A DNA stretch of 64,000 nt from Pholis gunnellus (lineage: Eukaryota > Chordata > Actinopteri > Perciformes > Pholidae): NCBI GenBank assembly GCA_910591455.2, contig OU342817.1, forward strand, positions 12,372,415 through 12,436,414, read 5' to 3'. Numbering within the stretch: the stretch's first letter is position 1; each line of letters starts with the position of its first letter. Made by a program: the position numbers and the translations under genes. Of the stretch, positions 1-24,035 are shown one piece after another. Under the pieces are notes generated by a model. It did no database searches. It saw only the letters and a list, made by a program, of their open reading frames with translations, and was not told the DNA's origin.

Positions 1-268
1 TAGAGTTGTCATTGTGAGTTTATTAGGATGCTGATGTTAACATTAACACCTCACAGAGCTGCTAGCATGGCTCAAGTCTTGTTTCATTTGAAATACTGCA
101 CAGATTAACCTCTTTAGGCCTCTAAAAATTACTCAAATGAAAATGTTTTAGAAGGTAAAATTCAAATGAACTGCTCATAATTCATACATATGCACCACGT
201 GACGAGTAGCCACAAATAGACATTGCTGTGTATTAAAGATTTACAAGAAAAGAGGGAGGGGGTCATTG

Positions 269-276
269 CTCTAGGT
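269..276. repeat. hAT target-site duplication, left copy
   Basis: CTCTAGGT directly precedes the left terminal inverted repeat. The identical octamer follows the right terminal repeat at 1149-1156. Confidence 0.93.
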
Positions 277-1148
277 CAGGGGTGGCCAACCCGCGGCTCG
301 CGAGCCGCATGCGGCTCTTTGCCCGGTTTCATGCGGCTCTTACGTTCATATCGAAGTTTGTATTTGTGTTTTTTTAATGTTCGTGTTCGCTTCGCTTACG
401 GTATTTTCGTCAAACGCGCATGTGCGGCCACAGATTACGTTCCTCGTCGACCCATTTAACGCCGAGACGGACTGTTTGAAAGCCCCGCTAGTCACAGATG
501 AGGATGCGGCTGAGTTGGAGATGATCGATCTTTGTGAGGAGGACCAACTCAAACCTGCTTTAAGGGACGGGACCATTGAGTTCTGGAAAAGTGTGCCAAT
601 GAAAAAATACCCCAATGTCAAACGGGCTGCGCTTAAGATACTGTCAATGTTTGGGTCAACATACGTCTGCGAGTCTGTGTTTTCTACCCTGAAACACGTG
701 AAATCAAAGCATCGATCTGTTCTGACTGACACCCATGTGAAAGAATTGCTTCGAGTGGCAACAACGGAATACAAGCCAGATTTGAAGAGGATTGTTCAAG
801 GCAAGGAATGCCAGAAGTCCCACTAAGTAACATGCATAGTAAAAGAAAAACACTATTGTAAATTATTATATTTTTGTTTGTGGACTTGGTTGAACTGAGA
901 GTTTGTCTGTGTGAGACAGTGCACACTGTTCATTGTTGAAAATGACTGGCCTGTGGTCTTAGGAGTCAATTTCTGTCATTATCATATTGGTGTGTGACAT
1001 TTACAATAAATCTGGCTGAGCAAAGGTATGTGTGTGTGTGAGGAAGGGATAGGGTGATGTTCATGTGTGCCCATGTGTATGATGTGGCTCTTTGCGGTAA
1101 CACAGTAAAAAATGTGGCTCTTGGTCTCTGACTGGTTGGCCACCCCTG
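277..1148 (+). mobile_element. hAT-superfamily DNA transposon, internally deleted copy with intact ends
   Basis: The element starts CAGGGGTGGCCAACC and ends with the exact reverse complement, giving 15-bp perfect terminal inverted repeats at 277-291 and 1134-1148. It is flanked by an 8-bp direct duplication, CTCTAGGT, at 269-276 and 1149-1156. An 8-bp target duplication and CAGGG-type ends are diagnostic of hAT transposons, and the ends resemble the Charlie group. At 872 bp it is far shorter than an autonomous hAT element (about 2.5-4 kb), so most of the transposase, including the BED zinc finger and catalytic core, is gone. Only the C-terminal dimerisation segment remains (377-826). Perfect ends and duplication suggest a fairly young insertion. 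It lies upstream of the first visible gelsolin-like exon, probably in an intron of that gene. Confidence 0.93.
377..826 (+). pseudogene. hAT transposase C-terminal fragment (dimerisation domain)
   Basis: A 149-codon open frame lies inside the hAT element. Its second half (about residues 74-140) reads YPNVKRAALKILSMFGST, then YVCESVFSTLKHVKSKHRS and LTDTHVKELLRVATTEYKP. This is the hAT C-terminal dimerisation pattern: aromatic-P, then ...S.FS...hhKsk.R..L...hhh.Lhh. It is most like the transposase-derived proteins of the GTF2IRD2/ZBED group. The BED zinc finger and the catalytic DDE region are absent, so it cannot be an active transposase alone. The frame is open across the whole retained segment, so the copy is either young or has not had time to decay. 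The start codon is arbitrary because the 5' part is deleted. Confidence 0.8.
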
Positions 1149-1156
1149 CTCTAGGT
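1149..1156. repeat. hAT target-site duplication, right copy
   Basis: CTCTAGGT directly follows the right terminal inverted repeat and is identical to the copy at 269-276. The 8-bp length is the hAT signature. Confidence 0.93.
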
Positions 1157-2614
1157 TAATAACTGCATAAATGAGTCAACTATAAAACAATGTTTCTTTT
1201 GTGTTGTCCGTCCGCACTAAACTTCACTATTAAAATATAAAGTGAGCAATGAAGATTCTTACAAAATAAACAGTGAAAGTTATGATGACAAAAAAATGAC
1301 AAATGGAGCAACAATCTGTCAGGACTAATTATATCTACAGGGCTTAATGATTGTCGGCATTTCGTGAACTTTGCCAAACAGTGAAGCTGATGAGTCTGAA
1401 GTTCAGAGGGAACACAACATTCCCCATTCACTACTGCCAGTGTGGGCCTGCTCCACTGACTGACTGTAACGGAGGCAACCACCCTGTTTAAAGGAGGACA
1501 TTTTGAAAAACACAAGCGGGCCACTTTTTAACCAGCCATCTGTTTCACATTGCCATGAAAACCATCCAAACCTCCTTCTGGCTCTAGTTGGATATAATTA
1601 GCCCAGAGTCCTGTTTACTGCTCTTGCAAAGTTGGAGAGTGGAAACTCTGCTCTGCACATGTACAGAAACACAGCTCAGACACACAGTGTTCTTCCGAAA
1701 AAGAGCGAGAGACAGAATGAAACCTCATTATCTCTTCATGCTTTTGGTAACTCCACTGTTAGGAAACAATCCTGTCATTAAAATAAACAGAGACTGCATT
1801 GTTGCCAGGGACATTTTTAACTGCGGCTCTCTTGAGAAAGATGAAGAGCGTCAATGTGGTTTTTGAAGAATCCACTCCTCCAGATTCCTAACAAAAATCT
1901 GTGTCTTTGTGGTTAAATGCTGAGCCCTCAACAGACATTTTAAAAACAAGAACCTCCCTCCTTGTATCTGTTCCCATTCAGTGACAATGGTTGATCTAAA
2001 GTGTTGCATGATAAAAATCCATCAAACATCAGAGTATCAAAGCAGTCCCATTGCTTTTTCTGTTGTAGTTTCTGTTGCTCTTCTGCAGTGAATCATTTGC
2101 ATGCCTTGTAAATACCTGTTTTGTTTAATGGCTTCACTAAGGATGGCACATTACGAGACAATCCTGCCTCTCAGGTACACCACTGTTGCAGACATGATCC
2201 TCCTTTCCAAAAGCAGGCATCATGTCAGTTTCATTTTTGTTTCATAAGACTTATTGCCTTTGTTAGCTGTGATTCATAGTACATGCTAATCTCATTATTT
2301 GGCAGCATCATTTACAGCCTTTTGTCTTTAGAGGTTTTTACTGTGTTGTGTTAAACTCATTTCTCCCTCAACGTTAATCTCAGTGTCTCATGAAATCATC
2401 TGTGTCCATACATCCTGCCTCAGACCTCTCAATAGTACGTTTGTGACTGTTTGTCTGGTGGTTATAAACTCAAAACTGTGCACATGATGTAAGATTAGTG
2501 CTGTTTTCTTCCGTTAACTGTGTTCATGTACATGTTTCAAATAAAGCCGCTTTTTTTTTAGGAACATATTTTCGCTTTCCATAACCTCACTTAAATTATT
2601 ATTTGTTGTCACAG
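1157..2614 (+). other. No coding sequence seen; probably intron of the gelsolin-like gene
   Basis: Between the hAT element and the first recognisable gelsolin-like exon I see no exon-like frame, RNA gene or strong repeat. Because the missing N-terminal exons of the gene must lie to the left, this stretch, the hAT insertion and bases 1-268 are most simply intron. Confidence 0.6.
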
Positions 2615-2796
2615 AAAGGGGGCGTGGCCTCAGGTTTTCAGCACGTGGTGACCAACGATATGAACGTGAAGCGCCTTCTGCATATCAAGGGTCGGAGGGC
2701 CATCAGAGCAACAGAGGTGGACATGTCCTGGGCCAGCTTCAACAAGGGAGACTGCTTCATTGTTGACCTGGGCCAGGTGAGCTGGGTTTGATCTGT

Positions 2797-2833
<37 letters not shown>

Positions 2834-3129
2834 TATATATGGGTGAACATTATATACGGTGTATATTACTAATACTCATTGTGTCCCTGGTTGTCACCAA
2901 ATCAATCAGCACTGAAATCTAAGTGTAATAAGGTTACTAACTTTAATGTCCATTTCCTGTCTGCCGCTCTCCTGCAGCACATCTATCAGTGGTGTGGCAG
3001 TGAGTGTAACCGATTCGAGAGGCTGAAGGCCTCTGGGGTCGGTATCGACATCAGAGATAATGAGAGAAATGGCAGAGCCAAACTGCACATGGTGGAGGAG
3101 GGGGAAGAGCCGGCAGAAATCATCGAGGT

Positions 3130-3185
<56 letters not shown>

Positions 3186-5419
3186 CCCCTCTCCTGGTAT
3201 ATCTCAGCCCCACATTGAAGATTTCCCTCCAAAGCTGATTACTTGTGAGCAGAAGCTATAAGCGTTATTGATGCTTTCACGGCCGGCCAGTGATTAGTCA
3301 CCGTGGGAACGAGTGGACACAATGCTGTCCTTTGTAATGTGCTGCTCCTGTGCCAACTCTGTGCCAAGGCGGTATTGTAAACACTTCCTTTACAAGTGAG
3401 GAGGGTAAACTCCAGAGAGGCCTAATGAAAGGGAGAGAGAAGGGGGGGGGGGGTGGTTTAACATTTTTTAAATTCATCCAAATTGTTTTTAACCTGATAA
3501 AAAAGCTGTAGAATGTAGTCTATGTAAAAAGTCACTGTCAAGGTCATCGTGTCTTTATCTGTGTAAAAAAACACAATTGTAACTTGAGGCACAAGTGATA
3601 CTTATGAGAACAAGAGGAGAACAATAATGAATTCCTCTGGTTGTGTAGGCTCTGGGGCCCAAACCCACCATAGCACCCAGTACTGCCGATGACGAGAAGG
3701 TGGACACCTCCAACAGGAAGAAGGCTGCCCTCTACATGGTGAGTGATGTAAGTGATAGCCCATTATCAAACCTTTTTTCCTGTACTGTGTATAGATATAA
3801 AATATATATGTTATATATGTGCATGTTCGATATATATGTGACTTTAATTTCCGAGTGGGAAATAAGATTTCATAACCCACACTACGGAGGGATCTTTAGC
3901 TAAAGCAGGATTTGAAATGTAACCTGATAATTGTGCTGCATTCTTGTGCTACTGATTTGAATTTCAAAATCAAAACTTGAATATTATATCCACGATTCAG
4001 TCCAATTGAATTACAAAGATGCCTGCATACTCTATTTATCCATGGATCTTTGAGTTACTGAACATCAAATAAATATGTGTGTAGTGCATATGATAGAGTA
4101 TACACTTCTACATTCGATAATTACAAATTACACCTAAAGAATATGCTTTTTCCAAAAATTACATTTTAATTTTGGAACAAATGAAGCTGTTTTGAAGCGG
4201 TTGAGGAAACACGTCCTCACTTATCGGTACACTTTGAGAGCAGAGCTGGTAGCTGACGCTGTCCCTCTGTTTCGTAGATCTCTGATGCCTCTGGCTCGAT
4301 GAAGGTGTCGGCCGTGGCTCCGTCCAGTCCCTTCAAACAGGCCATGTTGTCTCCTGAGGAGTGCTACATCCTGGACAACGGGGTGGACAAGAACATCTTT
4401 GTTTGGAAAGGTGCCTATACAGCTTTACAGACTCAATAACTGAGCATTATTCTGCAGAATTTCTAAGCATGCTACTTGAAAAATAATATTCATTAGGTAG
4501 TTCATTACCTAGATTGGCTCTCGAAGTAGCATAAGAGTTGAATGTTTTTCCGAATTATGGCCTTCTCATCATGTTATATCTTATCTATCTCCAACCAGGT
4601 CCCAAGGCCAACATGTCAGAGCGTAAAGCAGCCATGTCCGCGGGGCAGCAGTTCATCAAAGACAAGGGATACTCCAACAGGACACAGGTAAAGCTGACAT
4701 GTGTCTTGCAGAAAAGCAGCGTCTTGTTTTCACATAATACATTTCAATTTTGCTGTTTTGAACTTCTATTATTAAAGAAATGTCACACTTTTAATGCCAT
4801 GTCAAAGATTCGGGTAATTCAAAAATCCCTCTTTCCCTTACAGATCCAGGTACTTCCTGCAGGAGCTGAGACGACTTTGTTCAAGCAGTTCTTCAGCGAC
4901 TGGAAGGACAAAGACGAGACCACGGGCCCCACTAAGGCCTACACCATCGGACGCATAGCCAAAGTGGACCAGGTGCCCTTCGATGCCGCCTCCCTGCACT
5001 CCAACAAGGCCATGGCAGCCCAGCACGGCATGGTGGATGATGGAAAGGGCAAGGTCCAGGTACGAATGGGTTTGAAAGCTTAAAAAAAGACCCCAGATAA
5101 AAACGGTGTGGTGAGGTGGGGGAAAAAAACGGTTGTGGTTTGGCTTTCAGATTTGGCGTGTTGAGGGTGAAAAGGTTCCTGTGGATCCCTCCTCCTACGG
5201 TCACTTCTATGGTGGAGACTGTTACCTCATCCTCTACAGCTACAGACTGAGTGGCCGCGAGAAACACATCATTTACACCTGGTGGGTAAAAACAAAGATC
5301 CATACTTACACGTATGTGGTGTAATACAGCGGGAACTACAGGCTGCTGTCGAGCATGTACACACAGTTCCCCACCACGCCTAGTCTAAGACCTGCCCTGA
5401 TTCTAGGAGAGTCATTCAG

Positions 5420-5462
<43 letters not shown>

Positions 5463-8400
5463 GTGTCAGGCAGGGAATGAAGTGCACACAGGATGAACTG
5501 GCAGGTTCGGCGTTCCTCACAGTGAAGCTCGATGACTCAATGGGAGGATCCCCAGTTCAGGTGAGAGCTTTTGGCGCTGATGCACCGCTCACCTTGACAT
5601 CACGTGTAAAAACAAGTTCAGATTCTGTACAGTCCCATGGTAACCCCAGTATTTCACAAAAGGCTTGATACCAGACTTGGCTGTGACTTAAGGGTATTAA
5701 AGGAATAATATAAATAATTATTTTTAATTAGAAGTGTGAGTCTGAATGTGACTTGTGGAAGGTGATTAGTAAGCTACAGCCAGTAATATTTCATGTCTAC
5801 TTTCTTAGTATTTAGCTCATTAAATTTTTTGGCAGAACTTGTTTTTAGTGGTTTTCTTGGTTGCTATAAAAGATGAGTTATAACAGAAGAGCATAATGTC
5901 TGGCTACCTCACAATAGCAGCACTGTGGAAAATAAGACTTTTAGTGATTATAAGGGTTCAGCTTCTCAAATCTATTAAACCAAATTATTACAGAGGATTA
6001 AGTACAGCGGATCAAGACAAACAATCTGTCATAACTTCAGCCTAAAACAACCAGCAGAGGGCAGTGTCACTGTAATGTTCATATTTTAATACCACTCTAC
6101 TGCACTCCCACACTTAACCACATAATAATTTCAGTATTTACAACTTCTTCATTGCCATAACAAGTGATGCCTCATCACCAACTTAGATATGAAGCTTAAA
6201 CTCAAAATAATTGTATTTATTTGATTGTTAAAGGCATCAAAACACAAGTAAAACATGTGATTATTAAAAGGCAATCCCTCACCAACTATGACGACATATA
6301 CCCCATGACCCCTTATAACAGTGTACAGGGGCTTTTGTATGTTTTAGCCCATTTACTACAAAGTAAATGTAGTTTAAATCTGAGGTAGCGTTTGTGATCC
6401 ATGCTGCTGTGTTTGACAAACTTGAATGTACTTATTCCCTGATTCCACTCCAGGGATCCATTGATTTCTGCATTCCCTTAAGTATTACGCTGTATGAAAG
6501 CAATCCATCACAGTAAACATAAAGTCTGTTGTTACTTTCAAAATAAGTCTTTCCTTTAACTGTATTAGCGTGCTGTGATGTACATTAACACAAAATAATG
6601 CAGATGGGAATTTCAAATCTGATAATTGATTTTCAGATCATACAGAAATGAATGGCAAAATACATTAAAGAAACAAAAAATGTATTGAATGCTTTCAATG
6701 ATTCATTTTGTAAATATATTGGCATGGTCCTTTAGACATTCAGACTGTGACGTTTTTTTTTAATGTCCTCATCATAGGTGAGAGTGACTCAGGGTCAGGA
6801 GCCTCCACACTTGATGAGTCTGTTCCAGGGCAAACCCATGATCATCCACATGGGAGGAACGTCACGCAAAGGTGGAAACTCACAAACCGGCAGCACTCGC
6901 CTCTTCAACATCCGCCAGAGCTCTTCCCGCGCTACCCGGGCTGTGGAGGTGAGCCGTCTGCCAGCACACGGACTCGCGTTGTCACATCCTCGATTTCCAC
7001 CTCTTACCTGTCTCCATGTGTTCTCTCAGGTCGAGGTCTCTGCTTCCAATCTGAACACCAACGATGTGTTTGTGCTGAAGTCCCCGAGCGCCTTGTATGT
7101 GTGGCGGGGAGTGGGGGCCAGTGATGAGGAGATGGCGGCTGCCAAGCATGTGGAGGGCTTCCTGGGTGGCAGTCCCAAACATGTGTCCGAGGGCAAGGAG
7201 CCAGGTGGGTGTCCTCTGAAGACCAATATAGACTATTGTATGTAATAATAGGTTTTTACTTAGGCCGATGCTATTAGCACCCAGGTGTCAGAGGCCAACA
7301 ATTCTATTTGCACCCAGACGGAACAGCCAATGTGGTTATTTTCACCTGGGTGTATATAGCATGGCAGAGACAAGCACACACGTTAGATACTGTATGTGTA
7401 TGAATAGACTATTGTAGGCATATTTCTCCTGAACCCAACCAAAAGACGTTGTTGTCTGAACTTAACCAATCTGCGACTGAAAACTGAAAAATAATAAGTT
7501 AATGTAAAACTAGACTTCTCAAATGACATGAACTTAGGTCTCCTGGATGAAACTCCTGATTTTCACCCATTCATCCACCACAACCTACTCCCTATGAATA
7601 CTTTGTCAATGTTTATGCTAATATTTCTGTTACTACTAATAATAATTCGACTAATCTTTCAAAAGGCTAACTAATGCTAAATTAAGTTACATATTCAACT
7701 TGGCCGGGTGTAAATAGCCGAATAGATGCCGTGTGACTATTCTCACCCGGTTGCAAATAGCTATGATATTTACCTCCCATGAAAATGAACTGGAACGATT
7801 AGTAGGGATGCGTTTTGCTTTGTTTCTCTGCCCTTGGATGATTAAAGAGGGAGGATGCGTCATCATACTCATTAGTCTAATGGCTGTGCAGTACTTTAAA
7901 GCCAAAAGTTATGTGAAAATCAGTTATACTTTATCAAAGTATTTGGACTCATTTTGACATAACTTTGAAGATTAAAAGTATCTGAACTCACAAATGTCAC
8001 TGATTGTCCTGATCTGATGATGTATTTGGGAGCTGACTGGCCCAAAGAGCAGCAGCATCAATCTTTGGTGGAGGTCGTTATTCTTTTCCTGATTAAACAA
8101 ACAAAAGCACCAAATGTTGTATTGTCTTCTCTCTCAGCTGATTTCTGGGCTGCTCTTGGCGGCAAGAAGGATTACCAGACCTCCAAGAGTCTGCAGAACA
8201 TGATGAACGCCCCGCGTCTGTTTGGCTGCTCCAACAAAACTGGAAGACTTAGTGTGAGTGAAATGATAAGAGCACAATTTGTTATCGAGGCTCATATGCT
8301 ACAGATGTGGAACACTTTATTTCGGTTTAGCCTATCAACGCATTCAGACTGAATTTTCTTCTGCTCCGTCTATCAGGTTGAAGAAGTACCAGGGGACTTC

Positions 8401-9071
8401 AATCAGTCAGATCTGGCCATTGATGATGTCATGCTCCTGGATACCTGGGACCAGGTAACATGAGCCCTCTGTCGTCATCGTTAGAGCTTGCAGAAACATG
8501 TTTGATGTGTGGTATGCCTTTATGGAGTTCAGACTCCACAGACTCCACAAAGGCATACATACTCTTAAAACTCTGCATAGCTGGGGACTATTTGAATGGT
8601 TGAATGTGTTTCTTTTCCCTGCAGATCTTCCTGTGGGTTGGCAACGAGGCTAATGCAGAAGAAAGGACAGGAGCTCCCAAAATAGGTTTGTTGCTTGAAC
8701 CCTAAAGAAAGAAACATATCGTCCACACAGATCATACTGTCCCCCCTCAGCTCTAGGAAGCTCTTTAGCATCTTTGGGATCATTTCTTGTTTTCAAAGTC
8801 TGTTGTCTGTGAATTTGTGCTGTGAGACTATTACGTATAGTCTCACTTTCTGTCAATAAGACTGTCTTTCTATCTATCAATCCCTCTATCTGCTTCTTGT
8901 CATGCAGCAAAAGACTATGTGGAATCAGACCCGTCTGGTCGCAGAGGACTGCCCATCACCACCATCAAACAGGGAGCAGAGCCTCCAACTTTCACTGGCT
9001 GGTTCCAGGCCTGGGATACCAAGATGTGGGAGATGGATCCACTGGACAGAATCCGTGCCCGTTTCCAATAA
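2615..9071 (+). CDS. Scinderin/gelsolin-like actin-severing protein (scinla/scinlb group), 5' part off the window
   Basis: Exons: 2615-2776, 2978-3127, 3649-3738, 4278-4410, 4599-4687, 4844-5059, 5151-5281, 5470-5560, 6778-6948, 7030-7204, 8138-8253, 8377-8454, 8625-8685, 8908-9071 (stop TAA). They join in one frame for 608 residues, against about 715-740 for six-domain gelsolins, so roughly the first 110 residues (gelsolin repeat G1) are left of the window. Repeats G2-G6 are all present. Landmarks are KGGVASGFQHV and RLLHIKGRRAIRATEV (G1-G2 junction and start of G2, the actin-side/PIP2 region), IWRVEGEKVPVDPSSYGHFY opening G4, and PPTFTGWFQAWDTKMWEMDP near the C-terminus. Family members sever and cap actin filaments under Ca2+/PIP2 control; fish paralogues are known as abundant corneal proteins. 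It resembles scinderin more than plasma gelsolin in the segments I recall, but the C-terminal extension (MDPLDRIRARFQ) is gelsolin-like, so the exact paralogue is not settled. Three introns have TG/CA repeats close to splice sites. Confidence 0.93.
3130..3182 (+). repeat. (CA)n microsatellite abutting a splice donor
   Basis: About 26 CA units start at position +3 of the intron after the gelsolin-like exon ending at 3127. Confidence 0.97.
5422..5458 (+). repeat. (TG)n microsatellite next to a splice acceptor
   Basis: About 18 TG units end 11 nt before the acceptor AG at 5468-5469 of the gelsolin-like exon 5470-5560, where the pyrimidine tract would normally be. Confidence 0.97.
6051..6066 (+). 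promoter_or_regulatory. Candidate CTCF site
   Basis: CCAGCAGAGGGCAGTG matches the core CTCF consensus CCASYAGRKGGCRS at all 14 positions. It lies in the intron before gelsolin-like exon 6778-6948. Occupancy is unknown. Confidence 0.5.
7271..7761. repeat. Interspersed fish-type repeat with copies of a CTATTTGCACCCGG-like motif
   Basis: Within the intron between 7204 and 8138 the motif CTATTnGCACCCRG occurs at 7271-7285, 7304-7318, about 7334-7350 and 7737-7750. Its reverse complement (CCGGGTGTAAATAG or similar) occurs at 7704-7717 and 7749-7761. The last two form a near palindrome around CCGG. The pattern matches a motif-rich repeat I remember from other teleost genomes, probably a non-autonomous DNA transposon. 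No clean target duplication was found. Confidence 0.5.
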
Positions 9072-9740
9072 TAAAACTAAAGGCTCATTCTACCAGTCTG
9101 ACTCCTTGGCTGTCCAGCATCTCCTAATGCAACTTCATTTATCTTACCTCCAATCCCTAAGTGCCAAAACCAATGTTATCACTGTTATCAGGTTGAATGG
9201 CTGCCTCTTATCCTGCCTCTGGTCCCGGTGCAGCATATTGGACTTTATAAACAGGAATGCATCACATCGGTAGTCAAATGAATTCCTGTCGCAACAATAT
9301 CTTTAATTGACAGTGGTTTATTGATCTGTTGCATCCAGCAGCACGTCTTTATCGAGGCCCCTAATATGAATGGAAAGGAAGAAAATAGGAAAGGAAGCCA
9401 TTTTAGACAGCTGGAGATATCGTCTGTTTCTCTCTGCTCTCTTTCACTTCAGGAGACGGCGCCATGCTTTCCTTTCTGCCTGTCTCAACAGCCTTGTTTT
9501 TCATAATGAACTAGCATGTCAGAAACAGTTCACTCCATTACTACGTGGTGTTTACATGTGTTTTACCGTTGGTACTGGAATGATATACACTTACTAGAAA
9601 TTGCATGTTGCTTTTTTTTTTTTATCATATTCTGTGCTTGTGAATTTTTAAAAGGCGTACAGCGTGTCCGTTGTCTTTATTACTTGACCCTGAAATGCTC
9701 ACGTGGATGGCTTTAAATAAAACTCTCAAGTATTTCAAAC
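9072..9740 (+). other. 3'UTR and polyadenylation region of the gelsolin-like gene
   Basis: This follows the TAA at 9069-9071. A canonical AATAAA at 9716-9721 in an AT-rich context is the most likely poly(A) signal, putting the transcript end near 9740. The AATAAA-like string at the stop codon itself is too close to be used. Confidence 0.6.
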
Positions 9741-11400
9741 CTGTGTTTTCTATTTGATCATTTTCGGGGCTATAATGAGAAAAGGAACCAGATTAATCCT
9801 AAACCACCAGCCCCACTAGCATTTATAATTTATATTAAACGTACAGAAACTGTCAGAAGGTTCATAAGCCAGCTCTCACTAAGTCTCTCTTCTTCTCTCG
9901 GGAAGACAACATGGGATCTCGTTGCAGTTCGCAGCATCTGTCTAAAGACGACATGAAAGACACGGAGACATGAAAGCTCAGTTCACAGCTGTTCACATAC
10001 TTGTTTTGAACGTACTATATTCATTTGTTTGTTCATCATATTTTATTGTAAATTGCACAGATACAGGTTTCTTAGAGAAGAAACAGCAGTGAGCATTACA
10101 ACATGCAAATTTATATATTCCTGCCGCGATACTGTGAATTGAGACATTAAGCATTCTGTGATTTGCAGGATACACATAATACAAACTCAGTGGAAAGCCC
10201 CTTAACCCAACTGATTGAATGAAAAACAAACAGTTCTTAAAGGTGAAGTTAAAGGTAAAGATGTTAAATGAGCATTTTAATCTTTTACCGTATACTAATT
10301 TCATTTTAAAGGCTGTGTTTGACCTGAATGCTCAGACAGAGTAACAGTCTCTGAAACTTCAATATTGTGACAATACCTGTGTAATGAAAACCCCTTATTT
10401 GATTGAAGGAGATCATGGGATGTGATAGAAAGCTCCAGAACAGTTACTAAATGGACCTTGTGGAGGAACCCAAAAAAAGTCAGGAAGATTCTTGCTTGTT
10501 TTCATAGAAATAGAATGGGAATAGAATGGACATTGAACTGTTTACCGTGGTCATTTAAGTACAAAAGAAAATGGGCATTGTTGTTTGATGTTCTTGTGAC
10601 GACACACGTCAGTGGGGCTGTAAAGTGTTGTAAAGTAAGCAGATGCAGCACCAGGGAAGCAGATGGCTGGCTAGTTAGCTATGTAGCTTGTTCTTGGTGG
10701 GAAGAGAGGCGAAGGGACCGTTAGACCCAGCGCTGCCCACCAATGTAACCAGTGTAGCATTAAAGCATGGTGGAATTAGCAAGCTAGCTAACTAGCCATC
10801 TTTCAGCTAGTTAGCTTCTTAATTCCACCATGCTTTAATGCGACTCTTGGTGCAGAAAATGAACCGAACAAAGTTGTCGTTCATCTAGCGATAGCAATGT
10901 GCTTGCCTACGCTGTGACAAGGGTGTGTGGATGTGGCATTGAGATGTTCAATTGTATTAATTTACTCTGGCTCTCTATCCGCCTTATCGTTACTACTCCA
11001 GGACAGTTTAGTTCAAACAAGTCAATGTCAATGTCGTAGTTGCAACAGTACACATAAAAATGTCTGCCGATACCGCTCTGACCGTCCTGCTATGTTGATT
11101 TGAAAGGGAATGTCCGTTAAACTCCTATTCTATTTAATGTTTTGACAACTCAACAAATAAGACATCTTCAGGTAGATGTGTTGTTTCCAGTGGGAACTGA
11201 ATAGAAAACAAGACTTTTACATGTTTATTACTTCAAACCCAAACTGCAGAATATTATAATGTATATATAGTTATATATATATATAATTGTTTTTTTTAAA
11301 TCTTATTTATTAGATGGAAACGTCAAATATTGTCCCATCAAGAATATATTTTTAAAGGACAATGTGTTGACACTAAACATGAGAAGGGACCTCTAAACCC
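9741..11400. other. Intergenic region between the gelsolin-like gene and wls
   Basis: No coding exon is recognisable. The only clear structure is an inverted repeat at 10757-10841. AT-rich DNA and short homopolymers make up the rest. Confidence 0.6.
10757..10841. repeat. Long hairpin-forming inverted repeat
   Basis: The left arm (10757-10795) and right arm (10807-10841) are inverted copies. They share a 22-bp perfect outer block (10757-10778 against 10820-10841, TAATTCCACC...TTTAATGC in the right arm) and a 10-bp perfect inner block (CTAGTTAGCT in the right arm). These are separated by a 4-bp bulge and a short mismatch, around an 11-nt loop. A related GATGGCTGGCTAGTTAGCT segment lies just upstream at 10662-10680. 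It could be a small fold-back transposon or a replication-slippage palindrome. Confidence 0.8.
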
Positions 11401-11755
11401 TCCTTTAAATAGCCCCGTAGACTATAACGCACAACAGAGGCGCTACTACAGGCATTCAATGACACGGTAACCTGCATTACCAGCCTCTACAGCAATGCGC
11501 CGGCGCTCCATAAATCTTTCCCCGGTCTAGTGTTGGCTGTTCGGGCATAAAGCTCAGTGCTATACGGTCATGTGATTCCTGTTTCTTTTTTTTTTTTTTT
11601 CCTCCTCCTTCGAAGTTGAAAGGCAGGAGCAGAGCGGGGGCCCAGCTTAGACCTTCCTACTGGACGTGGATGCAACGTTTTCGTCTCCTTTTCCACCACA
11701 ATATTCTTTGTTTCTCGCTCGGTGTGATAATTTTTGCTTCAACCTTTCTTTCGCG
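11400..11755 (+). promoter_or_regulatory. wls: wls promoter / 5'UTR region
   Basis: This is the stretch immediately upstream of the wls start codon. It is richer in GC and CpG than its surroundings (for example GCGCCGGCGCTCC near 11498), has a T-run at 11586-11600 and no obvious TATA box. Transcription start is not determinable from sequence; the assignment rests on position. Confidence 0.5.
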
Positions 11756-24035
<12,280 letters not shown>

